From: Polaribacter sp. Hel_I_88 | GTDB taxonomy: Bacteria; Bacteroidota; Bacteroidia; Flavobacteriales; Flavobacteriaceae | DNA length: 64,000 bases | Direction of reading: 5' to 3' | NCBI RefSeq assembly: GCF_000687935.1 | Contig: NZ_JHZZ01000001.1 | Location: 124,001-188,000, forward strand | Shown here: positions 43,497-54,900 of the stretch, in pieces | Layout: each line of letters opens with the position of its first letter | Numbering within the stretch: position 1 is the first letter of the stretch | Notes under the pieces: generated by a model | The model's database searches: none | What the model saw: the letters and a program-made list of their open reading frames with translations, nothing else | Told to the model about the DNA's origin: nothing | Program-made: the position numbers and the translations under genes

Positions 43497-43531
43497 GGTT
43501 GCCAACACCGTATATAAAAACGTTAGGCACC
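43497..43531 (+). repeat. attC-like palindrome upstream of the thioredoxin-fold lipoprotein
   Basis: GGTTGCCAACACCGTATATA then AAAACGTTAGGCACC. The right end GTTAGGC fits the integron R' core (GTTRRRY). The segment CCGTATATAA recurs after the gene at 45082-45091, and GTTAGGCAC is inverted there as GTGCCTAAC. Confidence 0.5.
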
Positions 43532-43545
43532 ATTAAAAATAAACT

Positions 43546-45063
43546 ATGAGAAAAATATTTTACTTTTTACTTACATTAACACTTCTGATTTCTTGCAATG
43601 AAAAAAAGACAACCGATTATACAAAAAGCGGAAAATCTACACAAGTTACTTCTAGTCCAACAAAGATTATTTTGAGTATAAAAGGTTATAATCCAAGTGA
43701 ACATAAAAGATATATTGATATACAAATTATTACTACCTTAGAACCGATAAAAGAGCAATTAAAAATTTCTGATGACGGAACTGTAAATTATGTGTTTTTA
43801 AACCAAAATAAAAAAGAAATAATTTTTGATTATGACAGTAGGACATTTTCATTGATTGTGAGCCCAAATGAAGAAATATTAGTGGAATTAAATATTAATG
43901 AATTATTGAATTGGTCTAAATTCAAAAATCATAAAATAAGCGGAACAAATAAAACCACTAACAATTTAATTTTAGCTAATGCATCTTTTATAGACAGCTT
44001 AATCAAACAATCAACAAATGCTTTTGTTAAAGACAGTACATTAAACAATATTCTCTACAAAAACAAACGAATGTCAGAAATGGCTAATCAGTTAAAGGTT
44101 TTTAATAAATATGTGTTTGACGAAAAAATTAAAGACAAAGTTTTCATTGATTGGGGCAAATCACAAATCAAATATAAGACAGGTTATGACTTAAACCTAT
44201 ACCCTTTTATGGGTAAAAGTGACCGAGATTTAGATGATGAAAATGAATACTTCAGTTTTATAAATGATGAAGGATTAAATCCCAATAACGAAATAATCTA
44301 CAAAGTATATTTAGATTATTTAGAATCTTTAACAGGAAGCTATAATCTAATAGGTAATTGGTGTAATAAATATAAACTAAAAAGGGAAAAATTAAAAAAG
44401 CTCTGGCCTACACCATATTTTTTAAAGCTTGAAATACTTAAAAAACTTCCTCAAGGAAAAGATAGGGAAATAATGATGGCATATCTATTTAAAAACGAAA
44501 TTAGGCTATCAAAATACACAGAAAAAGAAATACCTAAAACATATTTTGACTCTTTAAATCTTTATACCAAACCCGTTTATATTTCTCAACTATTAAAAAA
44601 ACAAGAAGCAGAAAACAAATCAATTGAGGATTTAATAAAAGAATATGACATAAATGAAAAGGAGAAAAACGAACTATTAGATTTATATAAAGACACCAAA
44701 GGTAAAGTAATTTATCACGATTTTTGGGCTACTTGGTGCGCTCCTTGTATGAAAGAATTGCCGAACTACAATAAATTAATTGCAACAACCAAAGGAAAAA
44801 ATGTTAACTTTATTTTTTATGGAGTGCATATGAAAAAGGACGAGTGGAAAAAGACAATTAATAATTTAGACCTCAATGGAAAACACTATTTACTAACTAA
44901 AAATCAATTAGCCTTTTTTGAAAAATATTTTGGAGTCAGTAGTTTTCCTCATCATCAAATAATAAAATCAGACGGAACTATTGGGGAAAAAGTGTCTTTT
45001 GGGGCTTATCCTAATAATTTTGACGAAATAAATAGATTAATTGAAAAACATCAAGTTGAATAA
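43546..45063 (+). CDS. lipoprotein with C-terminal thioredoxin/TlpA-like domain
   Basis: A 505-aa lipoprotein: signal peptide with lipobox LLISC (Cys17), so it is anchored in a membrane facing the periplasm or surface. Residues about 40-360 form a DUF4369-like/helical region of unknown function, with two further cysteines nearby being absent. The C-terminal thioredoxin domain has FWATWCAPCMKELPNY with Cys398 and Cys401 and a later FPHHQIIKSDG (cis-Pro loop). Proteins of this layout act as thiol-disulfide reductases in Bacteroidota. The gene is bounded by attC-like repeats on both sides, so it may be a mobile cassette. Confidence 0.8.
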   Translation: MRKIFYFLLTLTLLISCNEKKTTDYTKSGKSTQVTSSPTKIILSIKGYNPSEHKRYIDIQIITTLEPIKEQLKISDDGTVNYVFLNQNKKEIIFDYDSRTFSLIVSPNEEILVELNINELLNWSKFKNHKISGTNKTTNNLILANASFIDSLIKQSTNAFVKDSTLNNILYKNKRMSEMANQLKVFNKYVFDEKIKDKVFIDWGKSQIKYKTGYDLNLYPFMGKSDRDLDDENEYFSFINDEGLNPNNEIIYKVYLDYLESLTGSYNLIGNWCNKYKLKREKLKKLWPTPYFLKLEILKKLPQGKDREIMMAYLFKNEIRLSKYTEKEIPKTYFDSLNLYTKPVYISQLLKKQEAENKSIEDLIKEYDINEKEKNELLDLYKDTKGKVIYHDFWATWCAPCMKELPNYNKLIATTKGKNVNFIFYGVHMKKDEWKKTINNLDLNGKHYLLTKNQLAFFEKYFGVSSFPHHQIIKSDGTIGEKVSFGAYPNNFDEINRLIEKHQVE

Positions 45064-45070
45064 AATAACA

Positions 45071-45092
45071 GTGCCTAACATCCGTATATAAG
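45071..45092 (+). repeat. attC-like half site downstream of the lipoprotein gene
   Basis: GTGCCTAACATCCGTATATA, 8 bp after the stop. GCCTAAC fits the R'' core (RYYYAAC). The right half of a complete attC (GTTAGGC) is not found beyond it, so the site looks truncated. Confidence 0.45.
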
Positions 45093-45140
45093 TAATAAAA
45101 TTTTAAAAAGACTATATCACTAACAAGATATTATCAAATT

Positions 45141-45758
45141 TTACCCTCTTATACTTTGCTCAAAAGGAATTCTATTTACAATACTTCTTCCTAAAGTAAC
45201 CTCATCTGCATATTCTAATTCATCACCAACTGCAATTCCTCTTGCTATTGTAGATGTGGTTATATCGAACTTTTCTATTTGTTTGTAAATGTAAAAGTTT
45301 GTGGTATCACCTTCCATAGTTGAACTTAATGCAAAAATAAGCTCGTTAATTTCTCCATTTCTTACTTTGGTTATCAAAGAATCTATCTTTAAATTTTGTG
45401 GACCAATTCCTTCAATTGGCGATATTTTTCCACCTAAAACATGATACAATCCTTGAAATTGAGACGTACTTTCAATAGCCATTACATCTCTAATATCTTC
45501 TACAACACACACAATTTCTGGGTTTCTTTTCGGATTTTGACAAATGTTACATAACACTGTATCAGAAATATTATGACACTTTTCGCAGTTTTTTATATCG
45601 TTTCTTAAATGTAATAATGCTTCAGACAAAAATTTTGTATTTTCTGAAGGTTGTTTTAATAAATGTAAAACCAAACGCAAAGCTGTTCTTTTACCAATTC
45701 CTGGCAAACGTGAAACTTCATTTACAGCGTTCTCTAATATTTTTGATGAAAAATCCAT
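45141..45758 (-). CDS. recR: recombination mediator RecR
   Basis: A 205-aa protein from ATG 45758 (a TTG three codons earlier at 45767 is less likely). Visible: helix-hairpin-helix [16 protein letters not shown], a C4 zinc finger ([16 protein letters not shown]), and a Toprim domain ([15 protein letters not shown] and [16 protein letters not shown]). RecR with RecO and RecF loads RecA at gaps. The length matches E. coli RecR (201). It is a single gene, convergent with the lipoprotein gene. Confidence 0.96.
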   Translation of the reverse strand: MDFSSKILENAVNEVSRLPGIGKRTALRLVLHLLKQPSENTKFLSEALLHLRNDIKNCEKCHNISDTVLCNICQNPKRNPEIVCVVEDIRDVMAIESTSQFQGLYHVLGGKISPIEGIGPQNLKIDSLITKVRNGEINELIFALSSTMEGDTTNFYIYKQIEKFDITTSTIARGIAVGDELEYADEVTLGRSIVNRIPFEQSIRG

Positions 45759-45849
45759 AGTTGGCAAAATTACTACTTTTCATCAGAAAAAAGAACAGAG
45801 ATTATAGAGAAAAGACGCTTTGAATTATAAAATCGTTTTTTGAATTATT

Positions 45850-45867
45850 GCCACGAATTCACGAATT
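45850..45867. repeat. solo copy of GCCACGAATTCACGAATT
   Basis: Identical to the terminal repeat of the MITE-like element at 36595-36725; no inverted partner nearby. It lies in the 291-bp divergent gap between recR and the symporter gene. Confidence 0.8.
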
Positions 45868-46058
45868 AAAAACATATAATATTTATTTCTATTTAAAATA
45901 GAAATAGATATTATTTTTTCTTATCATTATACAAATACGCATCTTGGTTCTTGAATCTATTTTTATCCTGATTCTATTCAAAAACTTTACTCTTTTTTAA
46001 ATCTATTTTCTATCCTCTTAAATTCCTATATTCGTAGCCTAAAAAAAGCACATTCAAA

Positions 46059-47489
46059 ATGCAACCAATCCATATTATCTTATTAATTCTAGGTTATTTT
46101 TCGGTATTGATTTTTATTTCTTACATCACAGGAAAATCTGCAAACAATAAAACTTTTTTTAAAGCAAACAACTCATCTCCTTGGTATTTAGTGGCTTTTG
46201 GTATGATTGGAGCCTCACTTTCTGGCGTAACTTTTATATCTGTTCCTGGTTGGGTAGAAGCGCAAAGCATGAGTTATATGCAAATGGTTTTGGGCTATAT
46301 TGTTGGGTATGCTGTAATTGGCTTGGTGTTGCTTCCTTTGTATTATCGACTGAATTTAACATCAATTTACACCTATTTACAAGACAGATTTGGTAATAAT
46401 TCTTACAAAACTGGGGCAAGTTTCTTTTTATTATCAAGAACAATTGGTGCTGCTTTCAGACTTTTTTTAGTAGCAAATGTGTTGCAATTGTTACTGTTTG
46501 ATGCATATGGAATTCCTTTTTGGGTAACTGTAACCATTACAATTTTGCTAATTTGGCTATATACTTTTAAAGGCGGCATTAAAACGATTGTTTGGACAGA
46601 TACTTTACAAACTTTATTTATGCTAATTGCTGTTGGAGTTTGTATTTATACAATTTCTGATGAATTACAAATCAGCAATATTTTTAGGTATGTTGCAGAT
46701 AGTGAACTTTCTAAAACCTTCTTTTTTGAGGATGTAAAAACAGGCGATTATTTCTGGAAACGCTTTTTAGCGGGTGCTTTTGTTGCGATTGTAATGACAG
46801 GTTTAGACCAAGATATGATGCAAAAAAACTTAACTTGTAGAAACTTAAAAGACGCTCAAAAAAACATGTTTTGGTTCACTATTGTATTAGTAATCGTAAA
46901 CTTTTTCTTTTTAGCTTTGGGTGTTTTATTAACAGATTATGCTCAAAAAAACGGAATTGACGCTCATAAAGACGAGCTTTTCCCAATAATCGCTACAAAA
47001 GGAACTCTAGGTTTGGCAACTGCTATTTTCTTTTTATTAGGTTTAATTGCAGCTGCCTATTCTAGTGCAGATTCTGCTTTAACTTCTTTAACAACCTCTT
47101 TTAGCATCGATATTTTAGAGATTGACAAAAAACAATCCGAAGAAAATCAAGAGAAAATAAGAAAGCGAATTCATATTCTTTTCTCCTTTATATTGATAGG
47201 AACCATTTTAATCTTCAAATATTTTATTGCTGATGAAAGTGTTATTGCTAAAATATTTACGTTTGCTAATTACACCTATGGTCCTCTTTTAGGTTTATAT
47301 GCTTTTGGTTTGTTCACAAAATTGAAAGTAAAAGATAAAGCAGTTCCGTTTATTTGTATTGCAGCTCCTTTTGTAACATTTTTTGTTAATTACCTATGCT
47401 TAAGTCTCTTTAATTTCGATTTTGGTTTTGCGCTTTTAATACTAAATGGTCTTGTAACTTTTGTAGGTTTATATCTTTTTAAAAAATAA
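46059..47489 (+). CDS. sodium:solute symporter (SSS family)
   Basis: A 476-aa inner-membrane transporter with about 13 predicted helices. Typical segments are GKSANNKTFFKANNSSPWYL at the N-terminus, GMIGASLSGVTFISVPGW (Na-site helix), the helix-5/6 region YTFKGGIKTIVWTDTLQT and GLDQDMMQKNLTCRNLKDAQ, and ATAIFFLLGLIAAAYSSADSALTSL (second Na site, Ser/Ser pair). The substrate is unknown; family members take up sugars, sialic acid, proline or carboxylates. The -7 region (TATATTCG at about 46028) is one base off consensus. No catabolic gene adjoins it. Confidence 0.92.
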   Translation: MQPIHIILLILGYFSVLIFISYITGKSANNKTFFKANNSSPWYLVAFGMIGASLSGVTFISVPGWVEAQSMSYMQMVLGYIVGYAVIGLVLLPLYYRLNLTSIYTYLQDRFGNNSYKTGASFFLLSRTIGAAFRLFLVANVLQLLLFDAYGIPFWVTVTITILLIWLYTFKGGIKTIVWTDTLQTLFMLIAVGVCIYTISDELQISNIFRYVADSELSKTFFFEDVKTGDYFWKRFLAGAFVAIVMTGLDQDMMQKNLTCRNLKDAQKNMFWFTIVLVIVNFFFLALGVLLTDYAQKNGIDAHKDELFPIIATKGTLGLATAIFFLLGLIAAAYSSADSALTSLTTSFSIDILEIDKKQSEENQEKIRKRIHILFSFILIGTILIFKYFIADESVIAKIFTFANYTYGPLLGLYAFGLFTKLKVKDKAVPFICIAAPFVTFFVNYLCLSLFNFDFGFALLILNGLVTFVGLYLFKK

Positions 47490-47576
47490 AAAAGTTGTTT
47501 TTTAAGTATTTTTATGAATATTTATTTTTTTATTTAAAAAAAAATAATATATTTATCGAATAATAAAGCCCCCAAG

Positions 47577-47714
47577 ATGAATACCTCTATTAAAAATTGT
47601 CATTTAGACAAAACCGAAACTACTACTATTAAATACTGTTTTGCTAACAAATTTAGCTATCAAAAAACAGGATATTCCAAATTACATTCAGAAATACACC
47701 TTTTCCGATATTAG
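47577..47714 (+). CDS. 45-aa hypothetical protein with CCCCCAAG leader
   Basis: Reads MNTSIKNCHLDKTETTTIKY and on to TAG at 47712. No family. It is preceded by CCCCCAAG directly before the ATG, the same octamer that stands before the next gene at 47778, which suggests both are translated or regulated alike. No signal peptide. Low support beyond this. Confidence 0.35.
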   Translation: MNTSIKNCHLDKTETTTIKYCFANKFSYQKTGYSKLHSEIHLFRY

Positions 47715-47777
47715 TTTTTTTTATTATTAAAAATTAAACTATAATTATTTTAAAGAATTCATTCTAACCCCCAAGTT

Positions 47778-48338
47778 ATGGAATCAAATAAAAAAGTGTT
47801 TTTATTAAAATGTGATACCTTATCATCTAAATCTTATACACAGTATTTAAATTTTAAGATTGATACCACTACTCTGTTTGCAAAAAACAACCACACAAAT
47901 ATTGAATTTAAAAGTTTTTTTAACCGAAAACTAGGTAACTTCAAAACTGTTTTCAGTAGCTATAAAACAACTATTACCAATTATCAAAAGATTGATAATG
48001 TAATCGTAAACAACATAAAATATTCCACTAGTTTTACTTTTGATAATTCTTTTCCTCTTTATAAAACAACCAATGATTACATCACTATATCATCAAAAAG
48101 TATAGAGCTAACAGCACTAAATTTAAAAGACGATTTACGAAAAGCAGCACCTAAAAAAAATGTAAAAATTAAATACGTTTTAAAACATAAACAACTTAAA
48201 ATTAAGAGTGATACTTCATCTGTAGCCATCAAAAAAGATGTAAATTATTTTAATCATATCCCTAATATTATTAAAAAAAATACACCTACAGATGAAGAAC
48301 ACTCTACTTTTTTAAACTATAAAATATCACATAAATAA
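47778..48338 (+). CDS. 186-aa hypothetical protein
   Basis: A basic, Lys/Asn/Thr-rich protein without signal peptide, membrane helix or cysteine clusters; I do not recognise it. The middle (VIVNNIKYSTSFTFDN, DYITISSKSIELTALNL) has beta patterns, and a Lys-rich stretch follows (APKKNVKIKYVLKHKQLKIK). The start is chosen at the ATG after CCCCCAAGTT. The last 40 residues (SDTSSVAIKKDV...IPNIIKKNTPTDEEHS) are repeated in degraded form just after the stop. Together with the 45-aa gene it precedes the giant surface protein and could regulate it, but there is no direct evidence. Confidence 0.5.
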   Translation: MESNKKVFLLKCDTLSSKSYTQYLNFKIDTTTLFAKNNHTNIEFKSFFNRKLGNFKTVFSSYKTTITNYQKIDNVIVNNIKYSTSFTFDNSFPLYKTTNDYITISSKSIELTALNLKDDLRKAAPKKNVKIKYVLKHKQLKIKSDTSSVAIKKDVNYFNHIPNIIKKNTPTDEEHSTFLNYKISHK

Positions 48339-48442
48339 GAGATACTTCATCTGCAGAAATTAAAAAGTAAAATCTGCAAACTGCATCCCTAATGCTCATA
48401 AAGATAATACAACTGCGGATGAAGCTAACTCTATAACAAAAT
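48339..48442 (+). pseudogene. decayed tandem copy of the preceding gene's 3' end
   Basis: GATACTTCATCTG recurs, followed by a broken frame. In one frame it reads DTSSAEIKK then stop (compare DTSSVAIKK); in another it reads IPNAHKDNTTADEANSITK (compare IPNIIKKNTPTDEEHSTF). It is thus a diverged duplicate of 48205-48330 with frameshifts. Confidence 0.7.
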
Positions 48443-48958
48443 AATAAAAATTAAAGATCCATGAAAAATTACATCAACTATATTCCAAAAACTTTAGATT
48501 AAAATAAATTAAATATTCATATTAATTAAATTTTATTATCTTTGTATATTATTCAATTTTAATTAGATAAGAAAAATTTAAACCCTAATAAACTTTCTAA
48601 AAATTGATTAAAAAAAAATTTATCGAAACAAAACAAACCCCTTAGTTCAAAATTCAATTAATTTTGAACTTAAATTATAAAGTTATAAACCCTATAAAAA
48701 CTTTTCAATTATGATACCCCAAAATTTCCCTAATCTTTCAGTTAGAAAAAATCTAAAATTTTTATCGAAACTTACTGACTAAGTATTTTCCAGAAAAAAC
48801 ATTTAGGACAGTTTGATTGCACAAATTATTGTTAAAAAAACAATTTGTGTGCTACTTATAGATTGGATTTAAACTTAAATAATGCCCTAAATCCAAAAGC
48901 CCTAAGTCTTGTTTAAAGGAGAACGAAAGTTATAACCCTAAATATAATTTTTCCAATC
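48443..48958 (+). promoter_or_regulatory. long leader of the giant surface protein with repeated CCCTAA motifs
   Basis: A -7 element TATCTTTG lies at 48537-48544, predicting a start near 48551 and a leader of about 400 nt. CCCTAA occurs at 48583, 48728, 48885, 48901 and 48937, with related CCCCTTA and CCCTATA near 48638 and 48690. An imperfect hairpin GCACAAATTATTGTT...AACAATTTGTGTGC spans 48819-48852. No ORF. Confidence 0.5.
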
Positions 48959-51900
48959 ATGAGAAAAAAAATTACACACCTATTACAGCTAGTAATACTA
49001 TTACAAATAGCAATTACTTACCCCTTACATGCTAGTTTCAATAATCTAGCAACGAATTCTTTTGAACAAAGCTTCAAAAACTCGAATGTATCTTTTTATG
49101 AACTTTACGAGCTAAATTGGAAAAACATTCAAAACTTTAATGATTCATCAATTTGGGAATCTAAAACAAACGCAACACTTAAAACAGAAAAAACTGTTTC
49201 AAGTGCTTTACCTTTTCAAGGAAATTTTGTTGGTTCTAACAACAATTGTTCAGACAATAGTGTATCAACTATTAGCGTTAATGTTCCAAGTGGTTCAGTA
49301 AACGACTTATTAATTGCTTCAGTTTCTACGGATGATGATAAAACAATAGATACACCAACAGGTTGGACTCTTGTAAGAGGTGGAGAAAATGATAAAACAT
49401 CAATCTATGTTTTTTCTAGACTCGCTAGTAATTCAGAACCTAATAGTTATAGTTTCGACATTTCTTCTGGTAAAAAAAGAATGTGTGCTGCTATTCTAAG
49501 ATATTCAGGTGTTAATACAACTACACCTATAGAGGCATCCAATATAACTACTGGTGATTCAGATAATCCTAATCCACCTTCAGTAACCACTGTTACAAAT
49601 AACACAATCGTTGTAAATATGATTGCGATCGATAAAGATCAAAAACCCATGTCAAATCCTTCTGGAACTTCTGAAAGGATTGATATTGAAAGTGACAAAC
49701 ACTCTATGGGAATTGCTGATCAAAAAATAGCAACAGCAGGAGTCGTAAATCCTTCTTCTTGGAGTACTGATGATGATGAGAAATGGGTTGCAATTACACT
49801 AGCAATAAATACTACACCAAACGTAGATCCTTGTGACGCTATTGCTTCAGGCAATTTAGATACAGATTTGGATGGTGTTTCTGATATTTGTGATTTAGAT
49901 GATGATAATGATGGTATTCTTGATACTGACGAAAGTGGAACTTGTAATTCAAGTAACAATAATTTAAATATAGCAGGTAATTTTGGATTTGGATCTTTAG
50001 GTAGTGGAGATAATGGAACGTACCCAACAACTTTATCAGGTTTAAATTATACTGCAACATTTACTGAAAATGGAAATAGTATTACTTCTGAAAACCTAAA
50101 TGGTACTAATGAGCATGGACCCGTTTTTAAATTTAGTGGTGGTAGTGGAGATACTGGTTCAATTGACATCGTTTTTTCATACGCTATATCTGGTGCAAAA
50201 TTTAAATTATCAGATTTTGATCAGCGTGAAATTCTTAGTGTAGAAGCTTATGATGCAAACAATAATTTAATTTCTCTTGCTGGCAGTACTTATGTAACTT
50301 CTGTTGGTTCACAAATAAATCAAAGTGGAAATAATTTTATAGAACCAGATACTAATAACAATGTAGATGGTGATTCTGAAACTACTGACAATCTTGGAGC
50401 AGTAACTTTTGATTTTACAGGTGTTTTAATAAAAAGAATTAAAGTATCTATTCAGCATCAGGAAGGCTCTTCAATAAGATACAAAATGGTAAATGGTACA
50501 TTTTGTTCAGAAACTGACACAGATAATGATGGTATTATTGACAGCTTAGATACAGATTCAGACAACGATGGTTGTCCTGATGCAACTGAAGCTGCAAATA
50601 ATTTAACTGCATCTGCTACTTTAAATGGTGGTAGTAATGGAGGTAGTTCTAAAAATTTAGGAACCTCTTCTAATAGCAATGGTATCCCTAATGGTTTAGG
50701 AACTACAACAGGTCAAAATACTTCATCTGCTGTTGTAACTGCAGAAAAAATTACTATAAATACAGCTCCACAAAATTCAAATGTTGCTAATGGAGCTAAC
50801 AAAACGTTTACTATAGGAGCTTCTGCAAAAAAAACAACTGTTTTTAACAATGGAACTCCAAATTATAATTCAGGTACAACAACCACAAGTAGTTTAACAT
50901 ATAAGTGGTTTAAAACTTCAAATCCAAATACGGTTTTATCTACAACTAATTCATTTACATTAAACAATGCAAACGCATCAAGTGCAGGAGATTATAAGGT
51001 TCAAATTAGAGCCCTAAACAATTCTTGTTTAGAAGAAAGAACCTTTACTGTTACTATATGTACAACTGCTGAAAATAATACCAGTTCTGCATCTATAAAC
51101 GAAGGACAAACAAAAACATTAACAGGAAACCCAACTGGTGGAACTTGGTCAATCGTTTCTGGTGGTGGTTCAATCAATGGTACAACATATACTCCAGATA
51201 ATATTAATACTAGTACTAATGTAACAATTAGATATACAATTGCTGCTGATGGTTCTTGTGCTGCTACTACTGACGACGTTACTTTTGCAGTGACACCAGT
51301 TTGTGATGTGGTTGCTGATAACACAACTTCAACTGCAAGCATTACTGAAAATGAAACAAAAACTTTAACAGGCACTCCAGATTCAGCACCAGATGCTACA
51401 ATTTTAGTAAATGTTGATGGGAATACACAAGGACAAAATCCACAACCTGCAAGAGACTTGCAAGCTGGTCAAGTTTTACGAATTATTGGAAACGGATTTT
51501 ATAATGGAACTATTACTGTTAGAAGTGGAGCTCACTTGATTGTTTGTGGTTCTGTTAACATTTTTGGATCTGTGAGTATAGATAATGGTGGTCACTATTG
51601 GAAAACAAATACAACTGGCTTTACAGGTTCATTTGCAAATAATGGAACCATTCACGAAGGACCTACCAGTTGTGAAGCAGGAACTTGGTCAATCGTTTCT
51701 GGTGGTGGAACTATTAATGGAACTACTTATACACCAGATGATATCAATACTGATACTACAGTTGTAATTCGTTACACAATTGCTGCAGATGGAGATTGTG
51801 CTGCAACTTCAGATGATGTTACGTTTACTGTAACGCCTGTTTGTGATGTAGTTGCTGATAATACAACTTCTACTGCTTCAATCACTGAAGGGCAAACTAA

Positions 51901-54900
51901 AACTTTAACGGGTACTCCAAATGGAGGAACTTGGTCAATCGTTTCTGGTGGAGGAACTATCAATGGAACAACATATACTCCAGCTGATATTAATGAAGAT
52001 ACAAATGTAAAAATAAGATATACAATTGCTGCTGATGGAGATTGTGCTGCTGTAACTGATGATGTTACTTTTTCTGTACAAGTGTTACAATCTGTTACAA
52101 TTTCTAAAACAGATGTTACTTGTTTTGGTTTAGATGATGGTAGTATCACCTTTAATTTTGATGACACTACATCTAGAACATTTATAGAATTTAGTTTAGA
52201 TGGTGGAAGCACTTATAAAAACCAAGTTTCAGATGCCTCAGGAAGTGTTACATATTCTAACTTAGAACCAGGCACATATGATGTTTGGGTGAGATGGGGT
52301 AATGGAGATTTTCCAAGAGATTTAGGTGCAGATATTACTATTTCTGAACCAGCTGAAGTAGTTGTAAACAATACAACTTCTGGAACTTCAATTTCAGAAA
52401 ATCAAACAAAAACATTAAGTGCAACTCCAGCAGGTGGAACTTTTTCTATAGTTTCAGGTGGTGGAACAATTAATGGAAATGAATATGTACCTGGAAACAT
52501 TAATACAAATACTTCTGTAAAAATAAGATATACTGTTCCTGCAAACGGAACTTGTAGTGCTATTTCAGATGATGCAACGTTTACAGTTACACCTATTTGT
52601 TTAACAGTAAATAATACAACTACAACAGCTTCAATAACTGAAGGACAAACTAAAACTTTATCAGGTTCGCCTGCTGGTGGAACATTTTCTATCGTTTCTG
52701 GTGGAGGAACTATCAATGGAACAACTTATACTCCTGATAATATCAATACTGATACAACAATCGTAATTAGATATACAATTGCTGCAGATGGAGATTGTGC
52801 TGCAACAACTGATGATATTACGTTTACTGTAACGCCTGTTTGTGATGTGGTTGCTGATAATACAACTTCAACTGCTTCAATCAACGAAGGTGAAACTAAA
52901 ACATTAACTGGTGCTCCAAATGGAGGAACTTGGTCAATCGTTTCTGGTGGAGGTTCTATTTCTGGAACAACATATACTCCAGATAACATCAACACTGCTA
53001 CAACTGTTGTAATTCGTTACACAATTGCTGCTGATGGAGATTGTGCTGCTACAACTGACGATGTTACTTTTACTGTAACTCCTATTTGTGATGTAGTTGC
53101 TGATAATACAACATCAACAGCTTCAATTACTGAAGGACAAACAAAAACTTTAACTGGTGCTCCAAATGGAGGAACTTGGTCAATCGTTTCTGGTGGAGGA
53201 ACTATCAATGGAACAACATATACTCCAGATGATATCAACACTGATACTACAGTTGTAATTCGTTATACAATTGCTGCTAATGGAGATTGTGCTGCAACAA
53301 CTGACGATGTTACATTTACTGTAACTCCTGTTTGTGATGTAGTTGCTGATAATACAACATCAACAGCTTCAATAACTGAAAATGAAACTAAAACATTAAC
53401 TGGGGCTCCAAATGGAGGAACTTGGTCAATCGTTTCTGGTGGAGGAACTATCTCTGGAACAACATATACTCCAGCTGATATCAACACTGATACAATAGTT
53501 GTAATTCGATATTCAATTGCTGCAGATGGAGATTGTGCTGCAACCACTGAGGATGTTACGTTTACTGTAACTCCAGTTTGTAATGTAGTTGCTGACAATA
53601 CAACATCAACAGCTTCAATAACAGAAGGAGAAACTAAAACGTTAACAGGTGCTCCAAATGGAGGAACTTGGTCAATCGTTTCTGGTGGTGGTTCTATTTC
53701 TGGAACAACATATACTCCAGACAACATCAACACTGATACAACAATCGTAATTAGATATACAATTGCTGCAGATGGAGATTGTGCTGCTACAACTGATGAC
53801 GTTACATTTACTGTAACTCCTGTTTGTGATGTAGTTGCTGATAATACAACTTCAACAGCTTCAATTACTGAAGGAGAAACTAAAACATTAACAGGTGCTC
53901 CAAATGGAGGAACATTCTCTATTGTTTCTGGAGGTGGAACTATCAATGGAACAACATATACTCCAGCTAATATCAATACTGATACTACTGTTGTAATTCG
54001 TTATACAATTGCTGCTGATGGTGATTGTGCTGCAACAACAGACGATGTTACTTTTACTGTAACTCCAGTTTGTGATGTAGTTGCTGACAATACAACTTCA
54101 ACTGCTTCAATTACTGAAGGAGAAACAAAAACTTTATCAGGTTCGCCTGCTGGTGGAACATTCTCTATCGTTTCTGGTGGAGGAACTATCAATGGAACAA
54201 CATATACTCCAGCTAATATCAATACTGATACTACTGTTGTAATTCGTTATACAATTGCTGCTGATGGTGATTGTGCTGCAACAACAGACGATGTTACTTT
54301 TACTGTAACTCCAGTTTGTGATGTAGTTGCTGACAATACAACTTCAACTGCTTCAATTACTGAAGGAGAAACAAAAACTTTATCAGGTTCGCCTGCTGGT
54401 GGAACATTCTCTATCGTTTCTGGTGGAGGAACTATTTCTGGAACAACGTATACTCCAGATGATATCAACACAAACACAACTGTCGTAATTCGTTATACAA
54501 TAGCTGCAGATGGAGATTGTGCTGCAACAACTGATGATGTTACGTTTACTGTAACGCCTGTTTGTGATGTGGTTGCTGATAATACAACTTCAAATGTTTC
54601 AATCAACGAAGGTGAAACTAAAACATTAACTGGTGCTCCAAATGGCGGAACTTGGTCAATCGTTTCTGGTGGAGGAACTATCAATGGAACAAAATATACT
54701 CCAGCTGATATTAATACAGATACAACAATCGTAATTAGATATACAATTGCTGCTGATGGAGATTGCCCTGCAACATCAGACGATGTTACTTTTACAGTAA
54801 CGCCAGTTTGTGATGTAGTTGCTGATAATACAACTTCTACTGCTTCAATTACTGAAGGTCAAACAAAAACATTAACTGGTGCTCCAAATGGAGGAACTTG

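Larger units (their letters stand above)
43064..43545. other. 482-bp gap with one small ORF, terminator and attC-like site
   Basis: Holds the 44-codon ORF at 43285-43419, its terminator at 43432-43460 and the attC-like palindrome at 43497-43531. The first 220 bases show nothing recognisable. Confidence 0.6.

Noticed and set aside
43497..45092. A true integron
   Set aside because: No integrase gene in the window and the downstream site lacks its right half; kept only as a cassette-like finding.
45759..45767. TTG start for recR (208 aa)
   Set aside because: ATG 45758 gives the conserved N-terminus [14 protein letters not shown].
53263..53976. 237-codon minus-strand frame and a dozen similar ones across 51000-55900
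   Set aside because: They recur every 246 bp because the coding repeats do; Val/Pro/Ser-rich shadows of the surface-protein repeats.
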